Notes: generated by a model not told the origin, from the letters alone. Positions 35,201 to 43,481 are shown, counted from the stretch's first letter. The stretch: 64,000 bases of DNA from Rhodospirillales bacterium (GCA_023898785.1 CP060239.1:1364001-1428000); one strand, 5' to 3'. A program made the numbers and translations.

Positions 35201-35434
35201 CGCGCCGCTTTTTGTTGCGGGGCTGGCATTTTGCAAAAATTTATCGGCAGTGGCAAAACCGCGGCGCATGCGTGTTAAGAATTCTTTGGCAAATGATAAA
35301 CGCTCAGTTTGCGTGAAAGATTCCTCTTGCGAATCAGCCCCCCCTGCTACCTTTGCAAGCGCAGCATTTTCAGCCATAAAAAAACAACTGATAAAACAAA
35401 TGTATAGCGCCAATCTCAAGCGAAAAATTGTCAT
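32237..35434 (-). CDS. Usher-type outer-membrane protein with C-terminal SPOR domain
   Basis: A 1065-residue secreted protein. The signal peptide covers residues 1-27. About 85-225 form an N-terminal periplasmic region with two similar beta units (FGRVKGQRIALSLKDFVAAL, DEDIFVPVDELARWFDFKIE). From about 245 a beta-barrel region is interrupted by an usher-plug-like segment (GWDVELYRGNQFLGYQRIGD, then GFYAFNDVILFG). About 760-960 hold Ig/SdrD-B-like folds (FVFLDMNGDGQFNQGDVPLK). Residues 965-1050 look like a SPOR domain (NYNIALNLGEYNSQ... HTLRVGFHNGDIDDAYNRCR), which in other proteins binds peptidoglycan lacking stem peptides. Ushers assemble and export pili; a SPOR tail is not part of the classical FimD/PapC design. 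It belongs with the nearby DUF4402 and PapD-like genes. The IS3 element ends 13 bases beyond its stop. Confidence 0.7.
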   Translation of the reverse strand: MTIFRLRLALYICFISCFFMAENAALAKVAGGADSQEESFTQTERLSFAKEFLTRMRRGFATADKFLQNASPATKSGASSAQNILPEGEQLLFEVYLPRRLKLDNLIFGRVKGQRIALSLKDFVAALDLPITVNTQTQTAQGWYIRENKFFDFNLNTKIARSDLGEFTISESVFSEDEDIFVPVDELARWFDFKIEVLASSLQIVIKPSQNLPLQERLEREKKLAGKGNSREPQLPLRPEPRQLIDVPFVNVATSSRYNREGDSNQSNTRHTASVSTAGDFAYGTLSTQTQLNDKDQISNIWMNYKQESPDPNLLGPLKAKRFEIGDVIQPRLPIDAQVRRELGARISNVDPLRNYTNPSTAITGRAFPGWDVELYRGNQFLGYQRIGDDGFYAFNDVILFGTENIFRVVFYGPQGEIREEEVSIPVDISRIAEGGSVYDVSLTFDNKQTYRKLDFNDEDEGSPALLALYEKPIAPGTVGSLGLRSSEQNGERNNVAYGGVSTLLGETLVNANLSLDDEADFASELVARRNIGSHDLYTTVRYFSDNYDTINGGNDTAGFLNARINANGALPIGLGHRPNYTASASYNLTNEGNSTTDTSLGFNTAYKNFTFNEQLNYTTTNTGADDRLNNTTSITGAFAGDRVRLLSDYQIKPDNKLSRIVASYNHGFTRDLEMDIELERRIDPSITEASAQLNWQAGWARISPSIRYNTENDFFAGLNTNFGFARDPQGPGIKMFDRNITGNGAMSVFVFLDMNGDGQFNQGDVPLKDVSVRALQNGGREVTDENGLAFFYQVQELRRTDIVLEEESLKDPYWISGFDGVSILPREGYVAELQYPVHIAGEMDGTLFVRKNSGKPVALRNIPIHLYNGDGAIEKTAITDIGGFYLFDRVAPGRYLLVVDQKAAQSNNFARPKPEAIEIGYEGTIIYGHDVYVDAGEKDIPSTVLAGLQDYKSRHPHIDFEQANYNIALNLGEYNSQLLMSTVWYRLHTRYRQILSGGQLMVLPEHSYADIKTGKHTLRVGFHNGDIDDAYNRCRALIAREIACTVEVLPAAAKKLAMGEKPRG

Positions 35435-35679
35435 AAAACTCTAAAGCTGTTATGGGTATATGGTGTAAGACGCAAAGAACTACAGCCATTTAAGCACATA
35501 AAGTCTGTGGACACAATTGAACGGCTTTTTTAAATAATCTGTGAATAGGTTTTTTGTTTAAAATTTAATAATGATTTAACCGGTTTCGTGTGATATTAAA
35601 GAGGTAGTCTTAATTTTTCTAAAATTAAAAGCACTGCGTTCAAAGAAGATGTAACCAGGGACTTTAAAGGAGAAGCCTT

Positions 35680-36255
35680 ATGAAATTTACTTCCATGAAA
35701 GCGCTTGCATTTGCGGGCGCACTCACGATTGGTCTTGCTATGTCCGGCACAGCCCAAGCACAAACTGAAAACGTAACCGCCACTTTGATTACTTCCAGCG
35801 CGATTACATCAGCTCTCGTCACTGATATGGATTTTGGTGAATTCTTGATCCAGCATGGAACAGATACACCAACACTGACATTATCTAACGATGGCTCTAT
35901 TGCTGTAACATCTGGCGGTGTTGTCGACTCTCAAGTCGTAGAGATCACGCCGACTATTTCAGAAGGTGGTGTTACGGTGCAAATCCCAGCCCCAGGATCA
36001 CTGGATATGACATCGTCAAACCTTATTGACTTTGCTTCCGCTTCTTTGGCTTTGGATATTGTTACTTATCGTACAGCCTCAGAAAACGGGCAAGTCATCA
36101 CAACAGGCGGGGTAACCGGTGTGGCTGTTCCTGTAACGGTTCTTGCCGGTGCCACGGATGAAGCCATCGCTTTTGGTGGTACAATTGACATCTCAGGTAC
36201 GCCGCTTGATAACACGCACACAGCTACATTTGATGTGACGTTTACGTATCCATAA
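35680..36255 (+). CDS. DUF4402 pilin-like secreted protein 1
   Basis: A 191-residue protein. The signal peptide is residues 1-27 (MKALAFAGALTIGLAMSGTAQA). The mature part is almost all beta strand, rich in Thr, Ser and Val, and cysteine-free, with DFGEFLIQHG and the closing strand HTATFDVTFTYP, as in DUF4402 proteins, which resemble spore-coat-U/archaic pilin subunits. The 15-20 residues before the conserved MDFGEF motif could serve as a donor strand. AAAGGAGAAG at 35666-35675 is a strong ribosome-binding site, and a strong terminator follows, so it is a monocistronic unit suited to high expression. It is divergent from the usher gene and likely to be the major fibre subunit. Confidence 0.75.
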   Translation: MKFTSMKALAFAGALTIGLAMSGTAQAQTENVTATLITSSAITSALVTDMDFGEFLIQHGTDTPTLTLSNDGSIAVTSGGVVDSQVVEITPTISEGGVTVQIPAPGSLDMTSSNLIDFASASLALDIVTYRTASENGQVITTGGVTGVAVPVTVLAGATDEAIAFGGTIDISGTPLDNTHTATFDVTFTYP

Positions 36256-36279
36256 GCGGGTAACGGTATATAAAGTTTG

Positions 36280-36308
36280 AAAAAGGCGCCCTTTGAGGCG
36301 CCTTTTTT
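36280..36308. terminator. Bidirectional terminator between pilin-like gene 1 and the chaperone
   Basis: AAAAAGGCGCC (36280-36290) and GGCGCCTTTTT (36297-36307) form a perfect 11-bp inverted repeat with a 6-nt loop, with T runs on the 3' side in both directions. It can stop transcription of the DUF4402 gene on the plus strand and the chaperone on the minus strand. Confidence 0.88.
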
Positions 36309-36336
36309 ACAGTCTTTGTTCTTCCGCTTATACAGT

Positions 36337-37167
36337 CTACTGCACAGGGACTAACCGCTCATCATATATCAGGCCTTTATCGTTGTCATAGTGCCTGAGC
36401 ACGATGCGTATATTGCGGCCTGAGAGATTGCTCTCATCAATCAACGGCACGCGAAATGTGCGGCTTGGAACTTCCGGATAGACATGCGCATTACCGTTCT
36501 CCCCGATAACCTTTCCTGTCGGATCATAAATATACATATGCCCGATCACACCATATGGATCGTTCCCGCGCGCAATCGTTACGAGTGCTTCAAGCATGCC
36601 GTTCTCTGGATTGCGCTGAAGCTTTACATTTTGAATTTTACCGGCAAGCGTTGGGCTCCCCGCGCGGAACATCACCGGAATACTATAGGAGATATTAATC
36701 TTCACAGCCGCCGAGGATGCCCCTTTTTCCTGGCTCTCATTTTGCTCATTAATATCATCACGCAGTGCTTTGAACTGCAAATGCGCTCTATATTCACCAT
36801 CAGCAACCCCGGCAGGGCGCCGAAGCGCCAGCCTGATTTTCTGCTTTGCACTCGGTGGCAACGTGACACGGCGAGGAGTAAAAACAACGTATTGCGATAA
36901 ATCAAACTCCGTGGCTGGGCTTTCCGTAATGGTTGTTGCCGCCCCGGCTCCGGTGCCGTCGTCCTCATTCATCCTGTAATGCTGCCAGCCTATATCGTAG
37001 GTTTTTGCCTCGTTTGAAGTGTTCACAAGAGTTACCTCTTTAAAGCGGTCCCCTTCTTCAAATACAATTCTTGTGGGAGTGATCGTGATATCCGCCAAGG
37101 AGGTTTTATGTGCAAACAGCGATGCGAACATTATACTGCACACGAACAAAACCTTAAGTATTTTCAT
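36337..37167 (-). CDS. PapD-like fimbrial periplasmic chaperone
   Basis: A 276-residue protein with a signal peptide (MKILKVLFVCSIMFASLFAH...). The first Ig domain starts DITITPTRIVFEEGDRFKEVTLVNTSNEAKTY and contains FTPRRVTLPPSAKQKIRLAL, close to the conserved chaperone strand with its Arg/Lys anchor; the second domain ends near YDNDKGLIYDERLV. PapD-type chaperones fold pilin subunits in the periplasm and hand them to the usher. I chose the ATG at 37165-37167 because AGGAGA precedes it closely; the frame is open 22 codons further up. It lies 19 bases downstream of the second DUF4402 gene, in one operon. Confidence 0.82.
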   Translation of the reverse strand: MKILKVLFVCSIMFASLFAHKTSLADITITPTRIVFEEGDRFKEVTLVNTSNEAKTYDIGWQHYRMNEDDGTGAGAATTITESPATEFDLSQYVVFTPRRVTLPPSAKQKIRLALRRPAGVADGEYRAHLQFKALRDDINEQNESQEKGASSAAVKINISYSIPVMFRAGSPTLAGKIQNVKLQRNPENGMLEALVTIARGNDPYGVIGHMYIYDPTGKVIGENGNAHVYPEVPSRTFRVPLIDESNLSGRNIRIVLRHYDNDKGLIYDERLVPVQ

Positions 37168-37186
37168 TATTCTCTCCTGATTCTTT

Positions 37187-37651
37187 TTAAAAATTAATCT
37201 GAATTTCCAGCATGCCATTATATGTCCGATCAAGATAAGGAACCCCGTTGCCGCTGGTATCTGCAGTTGCCCCCACCCGTATCTGTGCCACGCCTGCTCC
37301 GTCTGTTGATGCAGGATGGCTCTCCGTAAATGTATTCATTTGAAAGCTTAAACCGCCGGATGTGAGGGGGGTGGTTTGACTTATAACCACGCTGGTAATA
37401 GCCGTACTGGCAGGCAATCCATCAATATCATAAATCCCGTCTTGCCCGGTTGCCGCAATCTCTATAAAGCCTGCCGGGTCGTAAGTGACCACACCACCAA
37501 CATTCACTGTTATCGAATATACCGCATCATTATGCGTTACAATGTATTCGCCGAACTGCAACGCTTGAATTTCCGTAACGCCAGCGAATGCGCGAGGTGA
37601 TAAACCAAGCAATATTAAACCCGCTAAAACATATTGAATATGCCGAATCAT
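37187..37651 (-). CDS. DUF4402 pilin-like secreted protein 2
   Basis: A 154-residue protein with a signal peptide (residues 1-23, ending PRAFA). The mature protein starts at once with VTEIQALQFGEYIVTHNDAVY, the DUF4402 core strand, and ends TYNGMLEIQINF, as in its 35.7 kb relative. It has almost no residues before the core and thus little room for a donor strand, so it could be a tip or terminating subunit, or an adhesin; this is inference. It is transcribed leftwards ahead of the chaperone. The upstream 250 bases hold direct repeats and a palindrome that may regulate it. Confidence 0.72.
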   Translation of the reverse strand: MIRHIQYVLAGLILLGLSPRAFAGVTEIQALQFGEYIVTHNDAVYSITVNVGGVVTYDPAGFIEIAATGQDGIYDIDGLPASTAITSVVISQTTPLTSGGLSFQMNTFTESHPASTDGAGVAQIRVGATADTSGNGVPYLDRTYNGMLEIQINF

Positions 37652-37747
37652 CTCACGCCTTTTGTTGAAATTTGAGATCAGAGTACTGAAAATCCCCTTA
37701 TATCACAAGGTAGATTTTTCATCAAAAAAAGCAAAAAACCGCGGGTT

Positions 37748-37805
37748 TGTGCATAAATATGTGCATAAAAACTGAATAGTTGCTTGACCGTGAGTCATGG
37801 CTCAC
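37748..37805. promoter_or_regulatory. Possible operator region: direct repeats and palindrome
   Basis: TGTGCATAAA occurs twice with a 12-bp period (37748-37757 and 37760-37769). Twenty bases on, GTGAG-TCATGG-CTCAC (37790-37805) is a near-perfect 16-bp palindrome. The region lies between the divergent DUF4402-chaperone operon and the AMIN lipoprotein gene, where a regulator could control both. No known binding site was recognised. Confidence 0.4.
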
Positions 37806-37915
37806 ATACCCTTAAACGTGTATCGTTCTGATACTTTTGTGTTTTCTTTGGGCTGACTTTTTACATTTCGGGCATCGCTCCACTTTTTCCTCGGGGCATT
37901 TTGGTTCATTACCAT

Positions 37916-38878
37916 ATGAATAAGAGATTTGGTTTATGGGTATTTTGGATGCTGTTTGCGGGTTTGACCGCAAGCTGTGGTCCTCTTACCGATACTCCCA
38001 AGCCCGAACAGACCCTGAATTCAGCCCCTTCTTCAGAAAACCTTATCAGCCCAAACGCCCCGTCACAGGCCTCTTCCACTTCAGCCCTGGAAGTTCCCGC
38101 CCCTATTGCGATGCCACCAAGTTATGGTGATCGCCCGCCTGAACCGGGGCAAATGCAATCCAGCACTATGCCAAACGGCTTGCCTGCCCTTCAGCCCAAG
38201 GGAATCAACGTTGAGAGCCTGTTTGCAACCAAGATCAGTGATTCTGATCAGCGCTTTGCGCGGCTTGAAAATGCCGTGCTGGATCTGCGGCGTGAGTTTG
38301 AAACCTTCAAACCCGCTATCACCCGTCTGGTTGCGGTTGAATCCGATATTCAGGATTTGATCAAACAACTCGACATCTTACTGCGTAATGAACCGGTGGC
38401 GCCGCCCATGCCACTAAAACCTGAAACCGGCCCTATGCCGCTTACAGCGGCAGATCAGGCGCCGCCGCCCAATGCCGGAGCCATTAGCCCCGCTCCTCCA
38501 CAGTCGCCCGCAGCGCCCCCTGCCCCCAAAGCGGTGAGTGGCAAGCCAGTTGTAAAAGCACTGCGCGTTGGACAGCATAGCGATAAAATCCGCCTAGTTT
38601 TGGATGTTTCGAAGAAAACTCCGTATAGCGCGGATTTGGATACTGAAGAAAAATTACTGATTATCGAACTGCCCGAAGCACAATGGAATGCAGCCCGCCA
38701 GCAGAGTTTTGCCCGCTCTGAGCTGTTGCAGTCCTATAGCGTTGAACCGATTAATGATGGCGCGGGAAGCCGCGTTGTTATGACACTTAAACGCCCAACG
38801 CAGCTTATAAAACAGCAAGCCCTGCCGCCTGGAAATGGAAATGCAGATCACAGAATATTTCTGGATTTGAGCTTATAG
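37916..38878 (+). CDS. AMIN-domain lipoprotein
   Basis: A 320-residue protein. The N-terminus (MNKRFGLWVFWMLFAGLTASCGPL) is a lipoprotein-like signal with Cys at the cleavage point. Pro/Ser-rich linkers flank a short coiled coil (about 105-160, SDQRFARLENAVLDLRREFE). The C-terminal 110 residues are an AMIN domain (VKALRVGQHSDKIRLVLDVS, KLLIIELPEAQWN), a fold that targets proteins to the septum or to secretin-type complexes, often through peptidoglycan. The ATG at 37916 is preferred over the TTG at 37901. It is divergent from the DUF4402-chaperone operon and convergent with the efflux channel gene. A link to the fibre system is possible but unproven. Confidence 0.75.
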   Translation: MNKRFGLWVFWMLFAGLTASCGPLTDTPKPEQTLNSAPSSENLISPNAPSQASSTSALEVPAPIAMPPSYGDRPPEPGQMQSSTMPNGLPALQPKGINVESLFATKISDSDQRFARLENAVLDLRREFETFKPAITRLVAVESDIQDLIKQLDILLRNEPVAPPMPLKPETGPMPLTAADQAPPPNAGAISPAPPQSPAAPPAPKAVSGKPVVKALRVGQHSDKIRLVLDVSKKTPYSADLDTEEKLLIIELPEAQWNAARQQSFARSELLQSYSVEPINDGAGSRVVMTLKRPTQLIKQQALPPGNGNADHRIFLDLSL

Positions 38879-38894
38879 TTTTTTTAAAAGGGCT

Positions 38895-40262
38895 TTACGT
38901 TGGCCCGACGCCCAAAGATTTGTAAAGACGAATAAGGGCCAAAGCCTTAGCGGCTTGCGCATTGGTCAGTGCGCTTTGTGCGTCGTTCACGGTACGCTGA
39001 GCGTCTAAAACATCCAGGAATGAAATTTCGCCTTCCTTGAAAAGCTGTTGGGAGAGAAAAAATGCTTCTTGTGCATTTTCGTATGCTTTAAAAAGCGAGA
39101 AGGCCTGTTCATTAATGTGCGCATAATCGCTGAGCGCGGTTTCGACTTCGACAACTGCTTCGAGAACAACCTTGCGATATGATTCATAAGCCTCCATTTC
39201 GCGGGCGCGGGCAGCATCAATTTCGCCTTCCAGACGGCCAAAGCTCAGCACGGTTACGGCAGCACCGACGGCGACATTCCAGATGCCGGTGGAACTGGCG
39301 AAGGCATTTTCAGCGACGCCATAAAAGCCGCTTAAGGTAAAACTTGGAAAAATAGCTGTGAGCGTTGCCGCGCTCAGATTTGTTTTTGCACGCAAATTCG
39401 CCGCCGCCGCGCGAATATCAGGACGCAGCGCCAGAACCCGCGCCGGGGCCATCAGCACAGGCGCGACATCGCTATCCGGGATTTTTTTGCTTACAAATTC
39501 TATCCCTGCAAGATCATTTGGAAGTGCACCAGTCAGGACGCTCAAGCGCAAACGCGCGTTTTCACTCTGGCGTTGAAATTCGGGAATAGAGGCCCTGGTC
39601 GTGTTGACGAGGTTCTTTGTACGTTCGACGTCAAGCTGTGGCGATTCACCGGCGGCGTAGAGCTGGTCAACAAGGCTGAGCGTTTGTTCCTGCGTTTTAA
39701 GATTGTCTTGTGCAATGCGCACTTGTTTTTCTGCGGCGCACATTTCGGTATAGGTGCGCGCAACTTCTGCTACCAGGCTGAGCGTTACATCCTGATATTT
39801 TGCCTCCAGATTTTCAAGTGTCGCATTGGAAGCAGCAAAACGTTTGCGGTTTTTTCCAAAAATATCAAGCTCGTATGATACATCAAAGCGCGCATCGTAA
39901 TAATCATCCGCATCGCTCTGAACGGTGTCTTCCCTGCCCTTGGTTGCGGATGCTCCAATTTGCGGAAAGAGTGATGCGCGGGTTGCCTTGCGCAGGCCGC
40001 GGGCTTCAAGAATGCGAGCCTCAGCAATTTTTCGATCAGGACTGTCGGCCAGAGCTTTATCGATCAACACACTTAAGAGCGGGTCGTTAAAACGATACCA
40101 CCAGTTTTGCAGTGATACGGCATTTGCACCGGCAATACGCTGTTCTTGTCCGCTTGCACTGACCCAGCTACCCGGGCCTTTAAAGTCAGGCAAATCCAGA
40201 GAACTGACGATACAACCGGACAGCGTTAAGGCGGAGCATGTCAACAAAAATGATATTCTCAT
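38895..40262 (-). CDS. RND efflux outer-membrane channel lipoprotein (NodT/OprM family)
   Basis: A 455-residue TolC-like channel. The lipobox in LLTCSALTLSGC gives a lipidated Cys near residue 17. The two repeated halves of the family are visible: DKALADSPDRKIAEARILEA with FPQIGASATKGRED, and LRPDIRAAAANLRAKTNLSA with IFPSFTLSGFYG. It forms the trimeric outer-membrane duct of a tripartite pump. Its start overlaps the pump gene stop by four bases, so it is the last gene of the adaptor-pump-channel operon. Confidence 0.94.
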   Translation of the reverse strand: MRISFLLTCSALTLSGCIVSSLDLPDFKGPGSWVSASGQEQRIAGANAVSLQNWWYRFNDPLLSVLIDKALADSPDRKIAEARILEARGLRKATRASLFPQIGASATKGREDTVQSDADDYYDARFDVSYELDIFGKNRKRFAASNATLENLEAKYQDVTLSLVAEVARTYTEMCAAEKQVRIAQDNLKTQEQTLSLVDQLYAAGESPQLDVERTKNLVNTTRASIPEFQRQSENARLRLSVLTGALPNDLAGIEFVSKKIPDSDVAPVLMAPARVLALRPDIRAAAANLRAKTNLSAATLTAIFPSFTLSGFYGVAENAFASSTGIWNVAVGAAVTVLSFGRLEGEIDAARAREMEAYESYRKVVLEAVVEVETALSDYAHINEQAFSLFKAYENAQEAFFLSQQLFKEGEISFLDVLDAQRTVNDAQSALTNAQAAKALALIRLYKSLGVGPT

Positions 40263-43200
40263 ATTTTATTGTCTCCTGCAGATTCAAGCGAGGCCTTATG
40301 AATGTTATGACCTGTGAGCAAGACTTCGACTTTACGTATAACAACGTAGAAAAGCGGCGTAAAAACAATTCCAAAAAATGTTACGCCGAGCATGCCGGAA
40401 AAAACCGCGATCCCGATGGCCTGGCGCATTTCCGCGCCTGCGCCGTGGCTGGTGACCAATGGCAACACGCCCATGATAAAAGAAAAAGAGGTCATCAGGA
40501 TCGGACGAAGGCGCATGCGCGCGGCCTCAATGGCGGCTTCAACAATCTTGCGACCCTGCAGTTCCAAATCACGGGCAAATTCAACGATCAGAATGGCGTT
40601 TTTACACGCCAGCCCGGCAAGCACGAACAGGCTGATCTGCGTAAAGATATTGTTAGCCATACCCGTAGGCGCGCCCATGGACATTTGAAACTGGCCAAAT
40701 AAATACACCCCGACCATGGCCGAGAGTGTGCTCATCGGCACGATTAAAATCACTGCCACGGGCAAGAAAAGATTTTCATACTGCGCGGCCAGTACTAAAT
40801 AGGCCAATAACAGGCATAAAGGGAAAATCAGCATCGCAGTGTTACCCGCCAGAATTTGCTGATAGGTCAGGCCGGTCCATTCAAAGCTCATGCCTGGTGG
40901 CAGGGTTTCGGCAAGGATTTTGGCAATCGCGTCCTGCCCCTGCCCTGTGGAATAGCCCGGCGCAATATTGCCATTCAAATCGGCGGAGCGGAATGCGTTG
41001 TAACGCTGGGCGGCTTCGGGACCGAAGGATTGCTCGACTTTGATGACTGAGCCTAACGGCACCATATCACCATTTTTGTTGCGTGTTTTCAGGCGCAGGA
41101 TGTCGGAAGGATCCGAGCGATATTCTTTATCGCCTTGTGCGATGACCTGATAGGTGCGGCCAAACATATTGAAATCGTTCACATAGAGAGAACCGAGATA
41201 GACTTGCATCGCGGCGAAAACATCCTGGATAGGAATGCCGAGTTGCTGGGCGCGCTCACGGTCAAGATTTGCAAAAAGCTGCGGGTAATTCACATCATAG
41301 TTACTAAAAACGTAGCTGAGGGCCGGGTCTTGGTTGGCGCGCATAGTGACTTGCTGAACGGCCTTGTTCAGCGCTTCGATTCCCAGATCAGCGCGGTCTT
41401 GAATGTGCAAGGCAAAGCCTCCGACTGTGCCCATACCGCGCACAGCAGGCGGCGGGAAAATTGCCACAAACGCATCGGGGATGGCCATGAATTTTTGCTG
41501 GAGCTGCCCGGCGATTGCGGGGCCGTATTGCTCCGGGCTCATGCGGTCTTCAAAATCATCAAGCGTGATGAAGACGATGCCGGAGCTAGCCGAGCTGATA
41601 AAGCCGTTGATTGACAGGCCGGGGAATTGTACCGCATTGCTCACGCCCGGATGAGCAGTGGCTATATCGGCCATTTGGCGGATAACGCTTTCGGTGCGTT
41701 CAAGGTTGGCGCCGGGAGGCAGCTTCGCAAATGCCACCAGATATTGTTTATCCTGCATTGGAATAAAACCTTTGGGCACGAGGTTAAAGCTGAATACGGT
41801 TGCGGCAATAAAGCCAGCGTAGAGGATCAGCATGATCACGCGATGGCGAGTGAAGAAGCCAACAGCTTTGCTGTAGCCATGCGCGCTGGCTGTGAAAATT
41901 TTATTGAAGATTACAAAAAACCAGCCAAAAAGCACATTAATTAAACGCGTCAGGAGATCTTTGGGCGCGTCTTTGGTTTTTAACAACATCGCAGAATATG
42001 CCGGTGAGAGTGTCAGCGCAACGATTGTCGAGATGATGGTGGCGATGGCGATCGTCACGGCGAACTGGCGATAGAACTGACCGGTCAGACCGCTGAGGAA
42101 AGCAATGGGTACGAACACACTGACCAGCACCAGCGAAGTAGCAATGACCGGCCCGGTGACTTCCTTCATAGCCTGGATTGTGGCATCGCGGGGTTTCAGA
42201 CCTTCGCTGATATTGCGCTCAACATTTTCAACTACTACGATGGCATCGTCGACAACAATTCCGATGGCCAGAATAAGACCGAAGAGTGAGAGCACATTGA
42301 TGGAAAATCCCAGAAAAAGCATAATGGCGAAGGTGCCGACAATCGAAACCGGCACAGCCAAAAACGGAATGACCGAAGCGCGCCAGGTCTGCAGGAAGAC
42401 AATCACCACCAAGACTACGAGCAGCACGGCTTCAAACAATGTATGGATTACCGATTGAATAGAGTCTTTTACGAATACTGTAGGGTCATAGACGATAGAA
42501 TAATCAATTTCGTCAGGGAAATTCTTTTTGAGATCGGCCATGGCGGCGCGAACATTATCGGAAATTTCCAGCGCATTGGCGTCGGGCGCGGCAAAAATCG
42601 GGATGGCAACTGCCGGCTCATTATTCAAAAATGATCGCAGGGCATAGCTTTCCGCGCCAAGTTCAAGACGCGCGACGTCTTTGAGCCGCGTCAACGCGCC
42701 GTTTTCATCGGCTTTGATAATAATATTTTCAAATTCCTCAACGCTTTGCAGACGGCCTTGCGTGTTGACCGGTAATTCGACCTGCAGGCCTTCTTCATAA
42801 GGCGCACCACCGATCGTTCCGGCGGCGACCTGTAAATTCTGGCCGCGGATGGATGCGATCACTTCCCCAGGAGTCATGCCCAGTTCAGCAATGGCTTCGG
42901 GGTTGAGCCAGACACGCATGGCATAATCACCGGAGCCAAAGACCATCACGCGGCCCACGCCAGAGATTTTGGCCAGCCGGTCCTTGACGTTAATCGTGGC
43001 GTAATTGCGCAAATACAGCATGTCATAGCGCTCGGACGGGGAGCGCAAGTGTACGACCATCGTTAAATCCGGCGAGCTTTTGGTTACGGTCACGCCAAGC
43101 TGGCGCGTGACATCGGGCAGGCGCGGGAGCGCCTGTGAGACTCGATTTTGCACAAGCTGCTGGGCCAGATCGACATCAGTGCCGATCTCGAACGTGATGG

Positions 43201-43477
43201 TCAGTGACATACGGCCATCGGCAGAAGCCAGCGAACTCATATAGAGCATATTTTCAACGCCGTTGATTTGCTCTTCCAGCGGCGTGGCCACGGTTTCTGC
43301 AATCGTCATCGGGTTAGCGCCAGGAAAAGCGGCGCTGACATTGACCGAAGGCGGGGACACTTCTGGATATTCGGAAATCGGCAGGTTAAACATCGCGATG
43401 AACCCGGCGATAAAGATCAGCAGCGAAAGGACGCTGGCAAAAATTGGACGATCGATGAAATAGCCTGACAGGGTCAT
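40259..43477 (-). CDS. RND multidrug efflux pump, HAE1 family inner-membrane transporter
   Basis: A 1072-residue proton-driven pump of the AcrB/MexF type. Residues 1-30 (SGYFIDRPIFASVLSLLIFI) are the standard first helix. TM4 contains the proton-relay aspartates in LILAIGIVVDDAIVVVENVE, and the motif GEVIASIRGQNLQVAAG is in the porter domain. A second half with AGLACKNAILIVEFARDLE and MLGVTFFGIVFTPLFYVV completes the 12-TM layout. It exports drugs, solvents or biocides from the periplasm; the substrate cannot be told from sequence. The start is four bases after the adaptor stop. Confidence 0.96.
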   Translation of the reverse strand: MTLSGYFIDRPIFASVLSLLIFIAGFIAMFNLPISEYPEVSPPSVNVSAAFPGANPMTIAETVATPLEEQINGVENMLYMSSLASADGRMSLTITFEIGTDVDLAQQLVQNRVSQALPRLPDVTRQLGVTVTKSSPDLTMVVHLRSPSERYDMLYLRNYATINVKDRLAKISGVGRVMVFGSGDYAMRVWLNPEAIAELGMTPGEVIASIRGQNLQVAAGTIGGAPYEEGLQVELPVNTQGRLQSVEEFENIIIKADENGALTRLKDVARLELGAESYALRSFLNNEPAVAIPIFAAPDANALEISDNVRAAMADLKKNFPDEIDYSIVYDPTVFVKDSIQSVIHTLFEAVLLVVLVVIVFLQTWRASVIPFLAVPVSIVGTFAIMLFLGFSINVLSLFGLILAIGIVVDDAIVVVENVERNISEGLKPRDATIQAMKEVTGPVIATSLVLVSVFVPIAFLSGLTGQFYRQFAVTIAIATIISTIVALTLSPAYSAMLLKTKDAPKDLLTRLINVLFGWFFVIFNKIFTASAHGYSKAVGFFTRHRVIMLILYAGFIAATVFSFNLVPKGFIPMQDKQYLVAFAKLPPGANLERTESVIRQMADIATAHPGVSNAVQFPGLSINGFISSASSGIVFITLDDFEDRMSPEQYGPAIAGQLQQKFMAIPDAFVAIFPPPAVRGMGTVGGFALHIQDRADLGIEALNKAVQQVTMRANQDPALSYVFSNYDVNYPQLFANLDRERAQQLGIPIQDVFAAMQVYLGSLYVNDFNMFGRTYQVIAQGDKEYRSDPSDILRLKTRNKNGDMVPLGSVIKVEQSFGPEAAQRYNAFRSADLNGNIAPGYSTGQGQDAIAKILAETLPPGMSFEWTGLTYQQILAGNTAMLIFPLCLLLAYLVLAAQYENLFLPVAVILIVPMSTLSAMVGVYLFGQFQMSMGAPTGMANNIFTQISLFVLAGLACKNAILIVEFARDLELQGRKIVEAAIEAARMRLRPILMTSFSFIMGVLPLVTSHGAGAEMRQAIGIAVFSGMLGVTFFGIVFTPLFYVVIRKVEVLLTGHNIHKASLESAGDNKI

Positions 43478-43481
43478 GTCT

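Noticed and set aside
38890..38906. Possible terminator at the end of the efflux operon (GGGC/GCCC)
   Set aside because: Only four base pairs of stem, overlapping the stop codon of the channel gene; too weak to list.
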